A stretch of 11,059 nt of DNA from Nitrospiria bacterium. GTDB taxonomy: Bacteria > Nitrospirota > Nitrospiria > Nitrospirales > UBA8639. The notes below the pieces were generated by a model, which was not told the origin of the DNA, searched no databases, and saw only the letters and a program-made list of their open reading frames with translations. Numbering within the stretch: the stretch's first letter is position 1; each line of letters begins with the position of its first letter. A program made the position numbers and the translations under genes. The DNA lies in NCBI GenBank assembly GCA_030430725.1, contig JAUIKP010000061.1, positions 1 to 11,059 of the forward strand, in the 5' to 3' direction. Below are positions 1 through 6,193 of this stretch, piece after piece.

Positions 1-694
1 CGAATTCATGAAGTACTTTGGCGAGGCGTGGAGTGGACCCCAATCCGCCTCCAACGACCATTTTAAACCCCGGAACTCCTTGGGTATTGCGAGCAGCCAG
101 GAGCCCGACATCGTGGATGGGGGTTAAGGCACAGTCCTGCTTACAGCCGGAAAACGCAATCTTAAACTTGCGAGGAAGGCTTTGGTTGAGCGGATTCCGT
201 AATAAATGATACGCCACGGTTTTCGCGTAGGGTGTCACGTCAAACACTTCGCCGGGGCAAACCCCTGCCAAGGCACAGGCTGTGACATTTCGGACGGTAT
301 TGGCACAGGCTTCTCGAGTGGTAAGTCCAACTTCCGCCAGTTTTCGCATGATGGTGCCGATGTGGCGGAGAGGAACAAAGTGCAGTTGAATATCCTGCCG
401 CGTCGTGACATGTCCCACGCCGGTTGCAAAGGTGTCTGCAATGTCCGCTACTTGGCGCAGTTGATTGGCGTTGAGACCACCGAAGGGGATCTTGATCCGG
501 ACCATTTGGACATCCGGTTGGCGCTGACCATAAATGCCGTACTGGAGTCGAAACGGTTTGAATACGTCGGCTGGAGTGTCACCTGATCGCAGGCGATTGA
601 CCTCGTCTTCGAAGGTTTCTATTTCTTCAAGAATTTCCTGGGGTATCGGAACCGTGTGAATAGGAGGGTGGCTGGTGACCGATGAGGTGTTCAT
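1..694 (-). CDS. siroheme nitrite/sulfite reductase, N-terminal part (cut by the window edge)
   Basis: Only the first 231 residues are visible; the gene runs off the left edge. Members of this family reduce nitrite to ammonia or sulfite to sulfide in the cytoplasm, using siroheme coupled to a 4Fe-4S cluster and usually ferredoxin as donor. Visible family features are the ferredoxin-like half domain with TTRQDIQLHF (residues 97-106), the substrate/siroheme segment REACANTVRNVTACALAG (127-144), and LPRKFKIAFSGCKQDCA (173-189), which contains a C-x3-C pair. The ATG at 694 has GGAG seven bases upstream (702-705). The gene is co-directional with, and 98 bp downstream of, an Rrf2 regulator that resembles CymR, which leans the assignment towards sulfite. 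The half that would separate the NirA and CysI types lies outside the window, so the substrate is left open. Confidence 0.9.
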   Translation of the reverse strand, partial: MNTSSVTSHPPIHTVPIPQEILEEIETFEDEVNRLRSGDTPADVFKPFRLQYGIYGQRQPDVQMVRIKIPFGGLNANQLRQVADIADTFATGVGHVTTRQDIQLHFVPLRHIGTIMRKLAEVGLTTREACANTVRNVTACALAGVCPGEVFDVTPYAKTVAYHLLRNPLNQSLPRKFKIAFSGCKQDCALTPIHDVGLLAARNTQGVPGFKMVVGGGLGSTPRLAKVLHEF

Positions 695-792
695 GATAAT
701 TCTCCAAGTCCCGTGTAGAGGGAAAAATGTCTAGGGTTGGCTAAAAGCACTAATTTTTGTTCGACCCTGGATTGGTCCATCCGTTGCCAAAA

Positions 793-1251
793 CTAAATAT
801 GGTACATCAGGCAGCGCTGGGTTTCGAGCGTTTGATACTGTTCGACCAATTTTTGTAGGGAAATGCCCCGCAGGACTGCCTGCTCCGCCTCTTGAACCTG
901 TTGCCAAATATTGGAAAGTAAGATGTTCGGAACCTGTCGGTTTTCTGAATGGCCGTTGGTGGGCCCATGTTGGAGCAATGGTTCTGTCGCCCACCCGTTC
1001 ATTGAATTTACTAAATCCGCCAGGGAAATCTGACTGGGGTGTTGTGCAAGGGTATACCCTCCTTGTGCTCCTCGAAGGCTCCGGATGATCCCGGCTTGTT
1101 TCAAGTGCTGAAGGATTTGCTCAATAAAGCGAGAGGGTATCCCCTGTCGTTGAGCGATGATTTTGGCTTGAAGCGGAATGAACCTGTCCTGCTTTGCTAG
1201 CTCGATTGTGGCCATAATCCCATAGGTGACTTTGATCGGAAACTTGTTCAT
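793..1251 (-). CDS. Rrf2-family transcriptional regulator, CymR-like (no Fe-S cysteines)
   Basis: A 152-residue DNA-binding protein. The N-terminal winged helix has the Rrf2 pattern: VTYGIMATIELA (8-19), a recognition helix near SRFIEQILQHLKQAG (40-54) and the wing RGAQGGYTLA (60-69), followed by a dimerisation helix. Length is normal for Rrf2 proteins. IscR, NsrR and RsrR bind Fe-S clusters through a cysteine trio near residues 90-105; here that stretch has no cysteine, and the only one is Cys147 near the C-terminus. The overall pattern, including the Tyr-x-Ile ending, is closer to CymR, the cysteine-metabolism repressor of Firmicutes, which also lacks a cluster. The regulator lies immediately upstream of the nitrite/sulfite reductase on the same strand, so it probably controls that gene and itself. 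No clear Shine-Dalgarno precedes the ATG, but no other start would keep the first helix. Confidence 0.9.
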   Translation of the reverse strand: MNKFPIKVTYGIMATIELAKQDRFIPLQAKIIAQRQGIPSRFIEQILQHLKQAGIIRSLRGAQGGYTLAQHPSQISLADLVNSMNGWATEPLLQHGPTNGHSENRQVPNILLSNIWQQVQEAEQAVLRGISLQKLVEQYQTLETQRCLMYHI

Positions 1252-1287
1252 ACGTTAATTCATACTAAAACGATAGGAATAATGTGC

Positions 1288-1317
1288 AATATAAAAGTCG
1301 CAGAAAGCCTTTGTCAA
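1288..1317 (-). promoter_or_regulatory. sigma70-type promoter for the Rrf2-reductase unit
   Basis: On the minus strand a perfect -35 box TTGACA (1312-1317) is followed after 17-18 bases by TTATAT or TATATT (1288-1294). It lies about 37-66 bp upstream of the Rrf2 start codon, the expected place for the promoter of the regulator and, by read-through, the reductase. The AT-rich leader between the -10 box and the start codon could hold an operator, but I see no convincing dyad there. Confidence 0.7.
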
Positions 1318-1580
1318 GAAATATGAACCGTCGGTTTATTTAAAAAAATTATGGAGGGACAAAAAGTTGCTGTCCGAACCAATGCCTACGGGATGGATTT
1401 ATCAGCAGGGGAATCTTGGACCAAACCAAAAAATGAACAACAAACGCAGGGCTGTCCTGATTGAAGAAGCCCATACCATTCTCCAGTCTATCCAGGAAGA
1501 CAGGATAGTGCGTGAGGATCGGCAGCAACCGTAGGAAAACGACTAATTGACGATGGAGAAAGCGAAAACGTCCATAGCTT

Positions 1581-1832
1581 GTGATTCACAGGAAACAAAG
1601 GAAAGACTCGGACGGGGATTACAAGCGACAAAAAAACTTGAATCAGGGGTCTTCTGGAATAGAACGTTTGCAAAATGATTTGCAGAATAATCTTCTGTAT
1701 ATGAATCTCAAACAGAAAGACGAAGAAATCAAAACATTAGAATTGCGTCTCCGTGAATATTCTTCATGGACTTCTCCTTCTTTCCGAATTGAGGAGTCCA
1801 TGGGGTATGCTCAGGGAATGGCTTCAACCTAA
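1581..1832 (+). CDS. doubtful small ORF with a coiled-coil-like segment
   Basis: The frame encodes 83 residues from a GTG. The middle (about residues 28-58) is rich in Leu, Gln, Lys and Glu with Leu/Ile spacing that could form a short coiled coil, for example KQKDEEIKTLELRLREY. There is no Shine-Dalgarno, the start codon is weak, no family is recognised, and the surroundings look non-coding. It may be a fragment of a lost gene or a chance frame. Confidence 0.2.
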   Translation: MIHRKQRKDSDGDYKRQKNLNQGSSGIERLQNDLQNNLLYMNLKQKDEEIKTLELRLREYSSWTSPSFRIEESMGYAQGMAST

Positions 1833-1856
1833 ATTTTTGGACCGTGGAGAGATGTC

Positions 1857-2039
1857 TTGAAATCCCAATTCGGCGTTGGTTTCCTTCCTAATGGTATTGA
1901 AAACCCCATCAGCATTCTCCGTCATAGAATTATGTTGCCATTAAATGGCCCAAGAAGTGGGGGAATTCCTCTACTGAGCCAAGTTCCGTTTTATTCCGGT
2001 GAACCATAAACCGGAATACGGGTACGTTTGAAATCCCAA
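1857..2039 (+). repeat. 12-bp direct repeat pair
   Basis: The sequence TTGAAATCCCAA occurs at 1857-1868 and again at 2028-2039, 171 bp apart, in the gene-poor region. The flanks of the two copies differ, so this is not a longer duplication. It could be a pair of binding sites or the scar of a small insertion, but a 12-mer recurring by chance within about 1 kb is not very rare. Confidence 0.35.
1992..2018. repeat. 9-bp perfect inverted repeat (hairpin or operator)
   Basis: TATTCCGGT (1992-2000) and its exact reverse complement ACCGGAATA (2010-2018) are separated by nine bases. As RNA this would be a nine-pair hairpin with a nine-base loop. No T-tract follows on either strand, so it is not a standard intrinsic terminator. 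It could be a dimeric regulator site or part of an untranslated leader; it lies about 445 bp upstream of the GMC dehydrogenase start. Confidence 0.55.
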
Positions 2040-2152
2040 CTCTGAGGGTTGTTATGTTTCGATTGGCTGGGTAAAGAGAGATGCATCCCGGTGCCTGACT
2101 TTTCGTCAGAATATTTCCGTGTTTCCGAAGTGCCTCAACAGTCTTAGTGGCA

Positions 2153-2299
2153 TCAGGGTGGAGGGGAACTTAACGGGGTTTCCTCTTGTCGGCTCCGGAC
2201 CTTCCGCACCTGGACTGTTTCATCTGTCCGACCCCCATCGGAATCTCCCGCGTACCTGGAATCTCGAACTTTATGATCCGTTTTGTTACTCTTTGGCAT
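2153..2299 (-). CDS. possible small disordered protein, 48 residues
   Basis: This ATG-started frame is preceded by a good Shine-Dalgarno (GAAAGGAG on the minus strand, 2310-2317, with the GGAG ten bases from the ATG). The product is very hydrophilic, rich in Lys, Arg, Asp and Ser with a Pro-rich end, and has no hydrophobic core, so it would be disordered. It starts MPKSNKTDHK. I do not recognise it. The ribosome binding site is the main argument in favour; length, isolation and the gene-poor setting count against it. Confidence 0.25.
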   Translation of the reverse strand: MPKSNKTDHKVRDSRYAGDSDGGRTDETVQVRKVRSRQEETPLSSPPP

Positions 2300-2462
2300 C
2301 GTGGCGTCTCTCCTTTCTGTGTGAGGTGGGAAGATTGGGGAACGCCCATTTCAGCGCGAGGCACCCCGTTTTTCCAGCTCACCGCCAACCCTACTTTTAA
2401 TGATAGGGGCCTTTTATTCGACAGGCATCTTCAAAATTTCACAGTCTCGGTGGTTTGATTTT

Positions 2463-3890
2463 ATGATAGAAAAATTTGATCTGATTCTAGTCGGTACAGG
2501 TTTCGCTTCATCATTTTTTTTGAATGCTTTCCTTGCTAAAGCCAATCCAACCACACGCATTTTAGTCCTGGAACGAGGACGATTGGATACCCATACTTGG
2601 CAAGTGAAAAATCGACGTAATACGAGCCAAAATCCCAATGACACCTTTATAAACAAACATCCACAAAAGAAGTGGAGATTCACGCCAAGTTTTGGGGGTG
2701 GTTCGAATTGTTGGTGGGGCGTAACGCCAAGGATGATGCCCAATGACTTTCGGATGCAGTCCGCCTATGGGGTGGGTGTTGATTGGCCTATAAGCTATGA
2801 GGAACTAGAGACATTTTATGCTCAAACCGAAGAAATTATGTCTATTTCTGGCCCCGACGATGGTTCACCTTTTCCCCGAAGCACACCTTACCCCCAACCT
2901 CCTCATCGCTTTACCGATCCAGATAAAGTTTTGAAGGAGGCCTATCCTGATCTCTTTTTCCATTTACCCACCGCTCGTGCCAGCAAATCCACTCCTCATC
3001 GTCCCCGGTGTTGCGCGACCGGCGTCTGCAATTTATGTCCAATCAATGCGAAATTCACGGTCCTCCATGAAATGAAGCATCTGTATGAGGATTCCAGAGT
3101 TACTTTAATTCTAGAAGCAATTGTCCAAACAGTTGAAACACGGGGAGGGGTAGCAGCTGGTGTCAGTTATCTCAAAAATGGGGTGGTCTCTCAAGCAGGG
3201 GCAGATATAGTTGTGTTAGGGGGTAATGCGATATTCAATCCACATATTTTACAAAGATCAAATATCAGGCACCCTCTTCTTGGGAAATACCTAGATGAAC
3301 AAATTGCACTAAAGGTAACAATTGATTTGGATGGCCTCAATAACTTCCAGGGAAGTACCAGCAATACCGGACATGGGTATATGCTGTATGACGGAGAGCA
3401 TAGAAGGGAACACGCCGGTTGCTTAATAGAGACTTGGAATACACCCAATGATCTTCGTATTGAGCAAGGAAAATGGCAACAAAGATTAATATTGCGGATC
3501 ATCTATGAAAATCTGCCCAATCAACAAAATTATGTTAAATATGATCAAAATAATCCTGACCTACCAGAGACTGTTTACACTGGTCCTTCTGACTATGCCC
3601 TAAAAGGTATGGAAAAGTTGTCATCGGTTCTGCCGGGAATATTAGGTTCGCTGCCCATTGAAAATTTGCGTATTGGCGATAAACCACATTCAACGGAGGC
3701 GCATATATTAGGCACAACCGTAATGGGTCATGATCCCCAAACAAGTGTCATTGATAAGCATTTAATCCATCATCAAGTTAGGAACTTGTTGGTTTTGGGT
3801 AGTGGCGCGTTCCCAACTGTCGCTCCGGCTAATCCCACATTGACTATATCTGCATTATCGCTTTGGGCAGCTCATCATTTACTGCATTAA
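2463..3890 (+). CDS. GMC-family FAD-dependent dehydrogenase with Cys-rich Fe-S-type motif
   Basis: A 475-residue flavoprotein that should oxidise an alcohol or sugar hydroxyl. The FAD-binding Rossmann segment is DLILVGTGFASSFFL (6-20); the usual third glycine of GxGxxG is Ser16. The GGGSNCWWGVTPR segment (78-90) and DWPISYEELETFY (107-119) are typical of GMC enzymes, as is the C-terminal domain with His414 (HILGTTVMG) and Asn457 (APANPTLTISAL), the expected catalytic pair. RCCATGVCNLCPINAK (182-197) has four cysteines (183, 184, 189, 192), resembling the motif near the Fe-S cluster of bacterial glucose and gluconate dehydrogenases. It has no signal peptide, but the next gene, 12 bp downstream, has a Tat signal, suggesting joint export. 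I chose the ATG at 2463 because the FAD motif follows at once; an upstream ATG at 2400 adds 21 unlike residues and has no ribosome binding site. GC content is well below that of neighbouring genes. Substrate unknown. Confidence 0.9.
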   Translation: MIEKFDLILVGTGFASSFFLNAFLAKANPTTRILVLERGRLDTHTWQVKNRRNTSQNPNDTFINKHPQKKWRFTPSFGGGSNCWWGVTPRMMPNDFRMQSAYGVGVDWPISYEELETFYAQTEEIMSISGPDDGSPFPRSTPYPQPPHRFTDPDKVLKEAYPDLFFHLPTARASKSTPHRPRCCATGVCNLCPINAKFTVLHEMKHLYEDSRVTLILEAIVQTVETRGGVAAGVSYLKNGVVSQAGADIVVLGGNAIFNPHILQRSNIRHPLLGKYLDEQIALKVTIDLDGLNNFQGSTSNTGHGYMLYDGEHRREHAGCLIETWNTPNDLRIEQGKWQQRLILRIIYENLPNQQNYVKYDQNNPDLPETVYTGPSDYALKGMEKLSSVLPGILGSLPIENLRIGDKPHSTEAHILGTTVMGHDPQTSVIDKHLIHHQVRNLLVLGSGAFPTVAPANPTLTISALSLWAAHHLLH

Positions 3891-3902
3891 GGTTGGTAAA
3901 TT

Positions 3903-4331
3903 ATGGGAGAAAAGATAGGTCGGCGGACTTTTATTTTAACTGCCTTGGCTTCCGGACTATTCTCCTCTCTTGGAGGCTGGTGGATTATTAAGTCGACAAA
4001 TAATGTGGATATGATAGTGGGCCTTGTTCGCAAAAAACTAAACTATCTTCAAATTGACGAAGCCGGTCTCAATGCCTTTGCTAAAGATTTTGTCAGAGAA
4101 GGGTACAGGGCCTCAATGAAGCTCACAATTATTAGCCATTTTTTTATTCACACCAATCTACTCGATTCCATGAGTAGAATGAATGATCTTGGAGACCGCA
4201 TTGCAAAACGTTTCTTACTTTCAAGTGATTTTTTCTGGTTCGGGTCTGATGTGACTCGTGTGGTCAAATATCTTGGCTTTTACGATCCATATGTTAAGCC
4301 CTGTCGTAATCCTTTTGCTAAATTCAACTGA
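3903..4331 (+). CDS. small twin-arginine protein, likely partner subunit of the GMC dehydrogenase
   Basis: The 142-residue product begins with a twin-arginine-like signal: GRRTFILTALASGLF (6-20), with Arg7-Arg8 ahead of a hydrophobic stretch that runs to about residue 29. The rest is a small mixed domain with LQIDEAGLNAFAKDFV (49-64) and the ending YDPYVKPCRNPFAKFN, including one cysteine (Cys134). It starts 12 bp after the GMC gene, so the two are surely co-transcribed. In glucose and gluconate dehydrogenases the small subunit carries the Tat signal and takes the signal-less flavoprotein across the membrane; by analogy this protein may do the same and may anchor the complex through an uncleaved N-terminus. 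It does not clearly match the known gluconate dehydrogenase subunit 3 family, so the role is inferred from the signal and the neighbour. Confidence 0.8.
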   Translation: MGEKIGRRTFILTALASGLFSSLGGWWIIKSTNNVDMIVGLVRKKLNYLQIDEAGLNAFAKDFVREGYRASMKLTIISHFFIHTNLLDSMSRMNDLGDRIAKRFLLSSDFFWFGSDVTRVVKYLGFYDPYVKPCRNPFAKFN

Positions 4332-4358
4332 AAGAGGCTTTTTTCAGGATTCGTAGGA

Positions 4359-4384
4359 GGAGATATTCTAATCTCCCTATTTTT
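4359..4384 (+). terminator. intrinsic terminator after the GMC operon
   Basis: GGAGAT (4359-4364) pairs with ATCTCC (4371-4376) around a six-base loop and is followed within three bases by five T (4380-4384). It sits 27 bp after the stop codon of the small Tat protein. The stem is short and only moderately GC-rich, so termination may be partial. Confidence 0.55.
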
Positions 4385-4556
4385 GTATCAGTTTCTGTCA
4401 GGTGCGTGTTCCGGCTGACCCGCCCAGTCAATTAAAATAATCTCGTGCCATGACGAAAATTGTGGATCGTCTAAATGCCCGTTCATCGAAATAGCTTCTC
4501 ATGTGAATAGGACGCTCCACTCCCGCTGATAGTGACCATTCAAAAATGTAACACGT

Positions 4557-4766
4557 TTGCCCCGCCCGCCCGGATTATCCCGGCTGTGGGAAAGGCAGTC
4601 GAATACGGATGGCGTTCGTGCTCTGCAGATCCCACCCCAAATCGTCTTCAAATGGCGTCAGCGCTTTCTGACTAACCGGCTCGATGACTTGGTCGATGCG
4701 TGGCGCCAAGGTCGTACACGATCCGTTCCTCCAGAAGATTGCGAGACCTTTGGCTCGCTTCCTTGA
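4557..4766 (+). pseudogene. IS630-type transposase remnant (N-terminal helix-turn-helix only)
   Basis: An open frame read from about 4590 to 4745 gives VRALQIPPQIVFKWRQRF, then a segment ending in WRQGRTRSVPPE. This is the N-terminal helix-turn-helix and linker of IS630-family transposases (the pattern W-R-x-R-F ... G-R-x-R ... P-P-E). The DDE catalytic domain is absent: the frame stops at 4764-4766 and no continuation is seen in the other frames before the next gene. No proper start codon, ribosome binding site or terminal inverted repeats are visible. It is a dead fragment of an insertion sequence. The rest of the gap from 4385 to 4907 shows no other recognisable gene. Confidence 0.7.
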
Positions 4767-4827
4767 AAAAAGGGAGGAATGAAACCTCTTCTTCATTGTA
4801 CAATGGTCCATCATGACCAGAGAGGTG

Positions 4828-4840
4828 AGGAGAATCTCCT
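4828..4840. promoter_or_regulatory. 13-bp palindrome upstream of the peroxiredoxin gene
   Basis: AGGAGA and TCTCCT flank a single central A, giving a perfect odd-length palindrome 78 bp upstream of the peroxiredoxin ATG. It could be an operator or simply a chance purine-rich stretch. I see no convincing -35/-10 pair beside it. Confidence 0.25.
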
Positions 4841-4907
4841 GTATTGAGTCAGGGGAGTTTCATTCAGCAAAGGAGTTATCGCGGCATGTTTACCCATTTG
4901 TCATCAG

Positions 4908-4913
4908 AGGAGG
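4908..4913 (+). promoter_or_regulatory. ribosome binding site that fixes the peroxiredoxin start
   Basis: A perfect AGGAGG lies five bases before the ATG at 4919. No comparable site precedes the earlier in-frame start at 4844 or the internal ATG at 5132, so translation includes the whole basic tail. Confidence 0.85.
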
Positions 4914-4918
4914 ATCCT

Positions 4919-5593
4919 ATGGCATCCAAAGTGAAAAAAGCCCAGACTAAGAAGAAAGAACCGGTACAATCACAATCAAAGGTCGTTGTAAAAAAGAAGG
5001 CAGCACCCAAGCGTTCCTCATCAAAGAGTCAGGGGTTGGCTTCAGGAACTCAAAATCCCTCTGCAAAAATCAAAACGGCATCGACTCCTCAAACGAAAAA
5101 ACCTGCCCAACAACGTTCACGGTCAGCGGCTATGCCTGAGTTACAGATCGGCGATCCTGCTCCTGCTTTTTCCCTTCCCGATGACACTGGACACATTGTG
5201 AATTCATCTGAGCTTCGAGGGAAAAAAGTGGTTGTGTACTTTTACCCGAAAGATGACACGCCAGGATGTACGACAGAAGCTTGTTCATTTCGTGATGGTA
5301 TCCAGGAATTGAGAAAGAGCGGTGCTATCGTGTTCGGAGTGAGTGCGGATTCAGTCTCGTCACACCGGAAGTTTTCCGATAAATTCCAACTCAACTTTCC
5401 CTTGTTAAGTGATGAGTCTAAGTCCATGATCCAGGCCTATGGGGTGTGGAAAGAGAAGTCACTCTATGGCCGAAAATATATGGGGATTGAACGAACAACG
5501 GTGGTGATTAATGAGGACGGGACCATAAGGAAAATATTTCCTAAGGTTAAAGTGAACGGGCATTTTGCTGAAGTGCTTCAAGCCCTCAGATAG
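4919..5593 (+). CDS. bcp: PrxQ/Bcp-type thioredoxin-dependent peroxiredoxin with lysine-rich N-terminal tail
   Basis: The 224-residue protein reduces hydrogen peroxide and organic peroxides through a peroxidatic cysteine and is recycled by thioredoxin. The catalytic domain (about 73-224) has the active site DDTPGCTTEAC: Thr114, peroxidatic Cys117 and, five residues later, resolving Cys122, the PrxQ arrangement. Arg192 in GIERTTVVI is the conserved active-site arginine. The standard family member is about 150-160 residues; this one has an extra N-terminal tail of about 70 residues made of Lys, Ala, Ser, Pro and Gln, with 19 Lys/Arg and one acidic residue. It has no hydrophobic core and is not a signal peptide. 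Such histone H1-like tails usually bind nucleic acid, so the enzyme may protect DNA, though this is inference. The gene stands alone, convergent with the VOC gene 39 bp downstream. Confidence 0.93.
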   Translation: MASKVKKAQTKKKEPVQSQSKVVVKKKAAPKRSSSKSQGLASGTQNPSAKIKTASTPQTKKPAQQRSRSAAMPELQIGDPAPAFSLPDDTGHIVNSSELRGKKVVVYFYPKDDTPGCTTEACSFRDGIQELRKSGAIVFGVSADSVSSHRKFSDKFQLNFPLLSDESKSMIQAYGVWKEKSLYGRKYMGIERTTVVINEDGTIRKIFPKVKVNGHFAEVLQALR

Positions 5594-5632
5594 AGTTGCG
5601 CTGAAAAATGATGACAAATGAGGGAAAACGTC

Positions 5633-6076
5633 CTACCCATTCCGTTCATGGGCATCGCCAATTTGAGAAAAAGTCTCTTCCCCGAAGATGGCATTCGGAT
5701 TGAGGTAATATTTGAATTCAAGCAGATTATGCGACGGATCTACCAGAAAAAACGTTAAGTGTTCGAGAGGAGTACCAGAAAATCGTCGACGGGGCTCACG
5801 AAAAAAAATGAGGCCATTTGTTTGGGCACGGTTTCGGAGTTCATTCCACTCCTCTTCCGTGCGGCAGATTAACCCGAAATGTCGGGGGTAGATACTTTTT
5901 TGTGGGAGGCCAATGTCCTCAGTCACATGGGCAACAATTTGGTGGCCGTGGAAATTTAATGTGATGGCGACGGAAGACTGGCGGCCCGAGCCGCATCCCA
6001 GGCCTTGAACATAAAATTCTTTGGTGGAGTCGATATCCTTAACCGGAATGGAGAGATGAAAGGTGGAAAATGACAT
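5633..6076 (-). CDS. VOC-superfamily metalloenzyme (glyoxalase/extradiol dioxygenase-like)
   Basis: The 147-residue protein has the paired beta-alpha-beta-beta-beta layout of the vicinal oxygen chelate superfamily. Motifs include STFHLSIPVKDIDSTKEFY (4-22), FHGHQIVAH (42-50), YPRHFGLI (63-70) and VDPSHNLLEFKYY (112-124). His7, His66 and Glu120 fall at the positions of the usual metal ligands. It resembles the group annotated as predicted extradiol-type dioxygenases (COG3565), whose substrates are unknown. The ATG at 6076 has AAGGAA (6085-6090) eight bases upstream; the frame stays open to an ATG at 6190, but that would add 38 residues unlike the family. It lies 117 bp downstream of the asparaginase gene on the same strand and may be co-transcribed. 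Its specific reaction cannot be read from the sequence. Confidence 0.88.
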   Translation of the reverse strand: MSFSTFHLSIPVKDIDSTKEFYVQGLGCGSGRQSSVAITLNFHGHQIVAHVTEDIGLPQKSIYPRHFGLICRTEEEWNELRNRAQTNGLIFFREPRRRFSGTPLEHLTFFLVDPSHNLLEFKYYLNPNAIFGEETFSQIGDAHERNG

Positions 6077-6193
6077 CGTGTACGTTCCTTTATGAATTAT
6101 CCCATATTTCGGATGATCAATGGCAATTGGTGCTATTTTTTGATAGATGCCAAAGGTTGAGCGTTTTAGTAGACAATGGGCATTATGCACGCT

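Larger units (their letters stand above)
1318..2462. other. gene-poor region of about 1.1 kb
   Basis: No gene with a recognisable product is found on either strand between the Rrf2 promoter and the GMC dehydrogenase. Short open frames at 1351-1464 and 1433-1534 (plus strand, overlapping in different frames) lack ribosome binding sites and family resemblance. The stretch may be decayed coding sequence, a long regulatory leader or the edge of a transferred segment. The only structured elements I can support are the inverted repeat at 1992-2018 and a 12-bp direct repeat; two doubtful small ORFs are listed separately. Confidence 0.6.

Noticed and set aside
206..586. Plus-strand open frame of 126 codons
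   Set aside because: It lies wholly opposite the reductase gene, whose minus-strand translation matches a known family throughout; the plus frame has no family resemblance.
2400..2462. Upstream ATG giving a 496-residue GMC protein
   Set aside because: The extra 21 residues are unlike the family, which starts close to the FAD motif, and there is no ribosome binding site before 2400.
4428..4502. Minus-strand frame of 24 residues that at first looked like the end of a transposase
   Set aside because: Too short and without a recognisable family pattern; the resemblance was not specific.
4557..4766. Active insertion sequence
   Set aside because: Only the DNA-binding part of an IS630 transposase remains; there is no catalytic domain and no terminal repeats were found.
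4844..4918. Earlier start for the peroxiredoxin
   Set aside because: The perfect AGGAGG at 4908-4913 points to the ATG at 4919.
6077..6190. N-terminal extension of the VOC protein, or a membrane or secretion signal there
   Set aside because: The 38 residues have no signal-peptide pattern, and AAGGAA supports the ATG at 6076, where the VOC fold begins.
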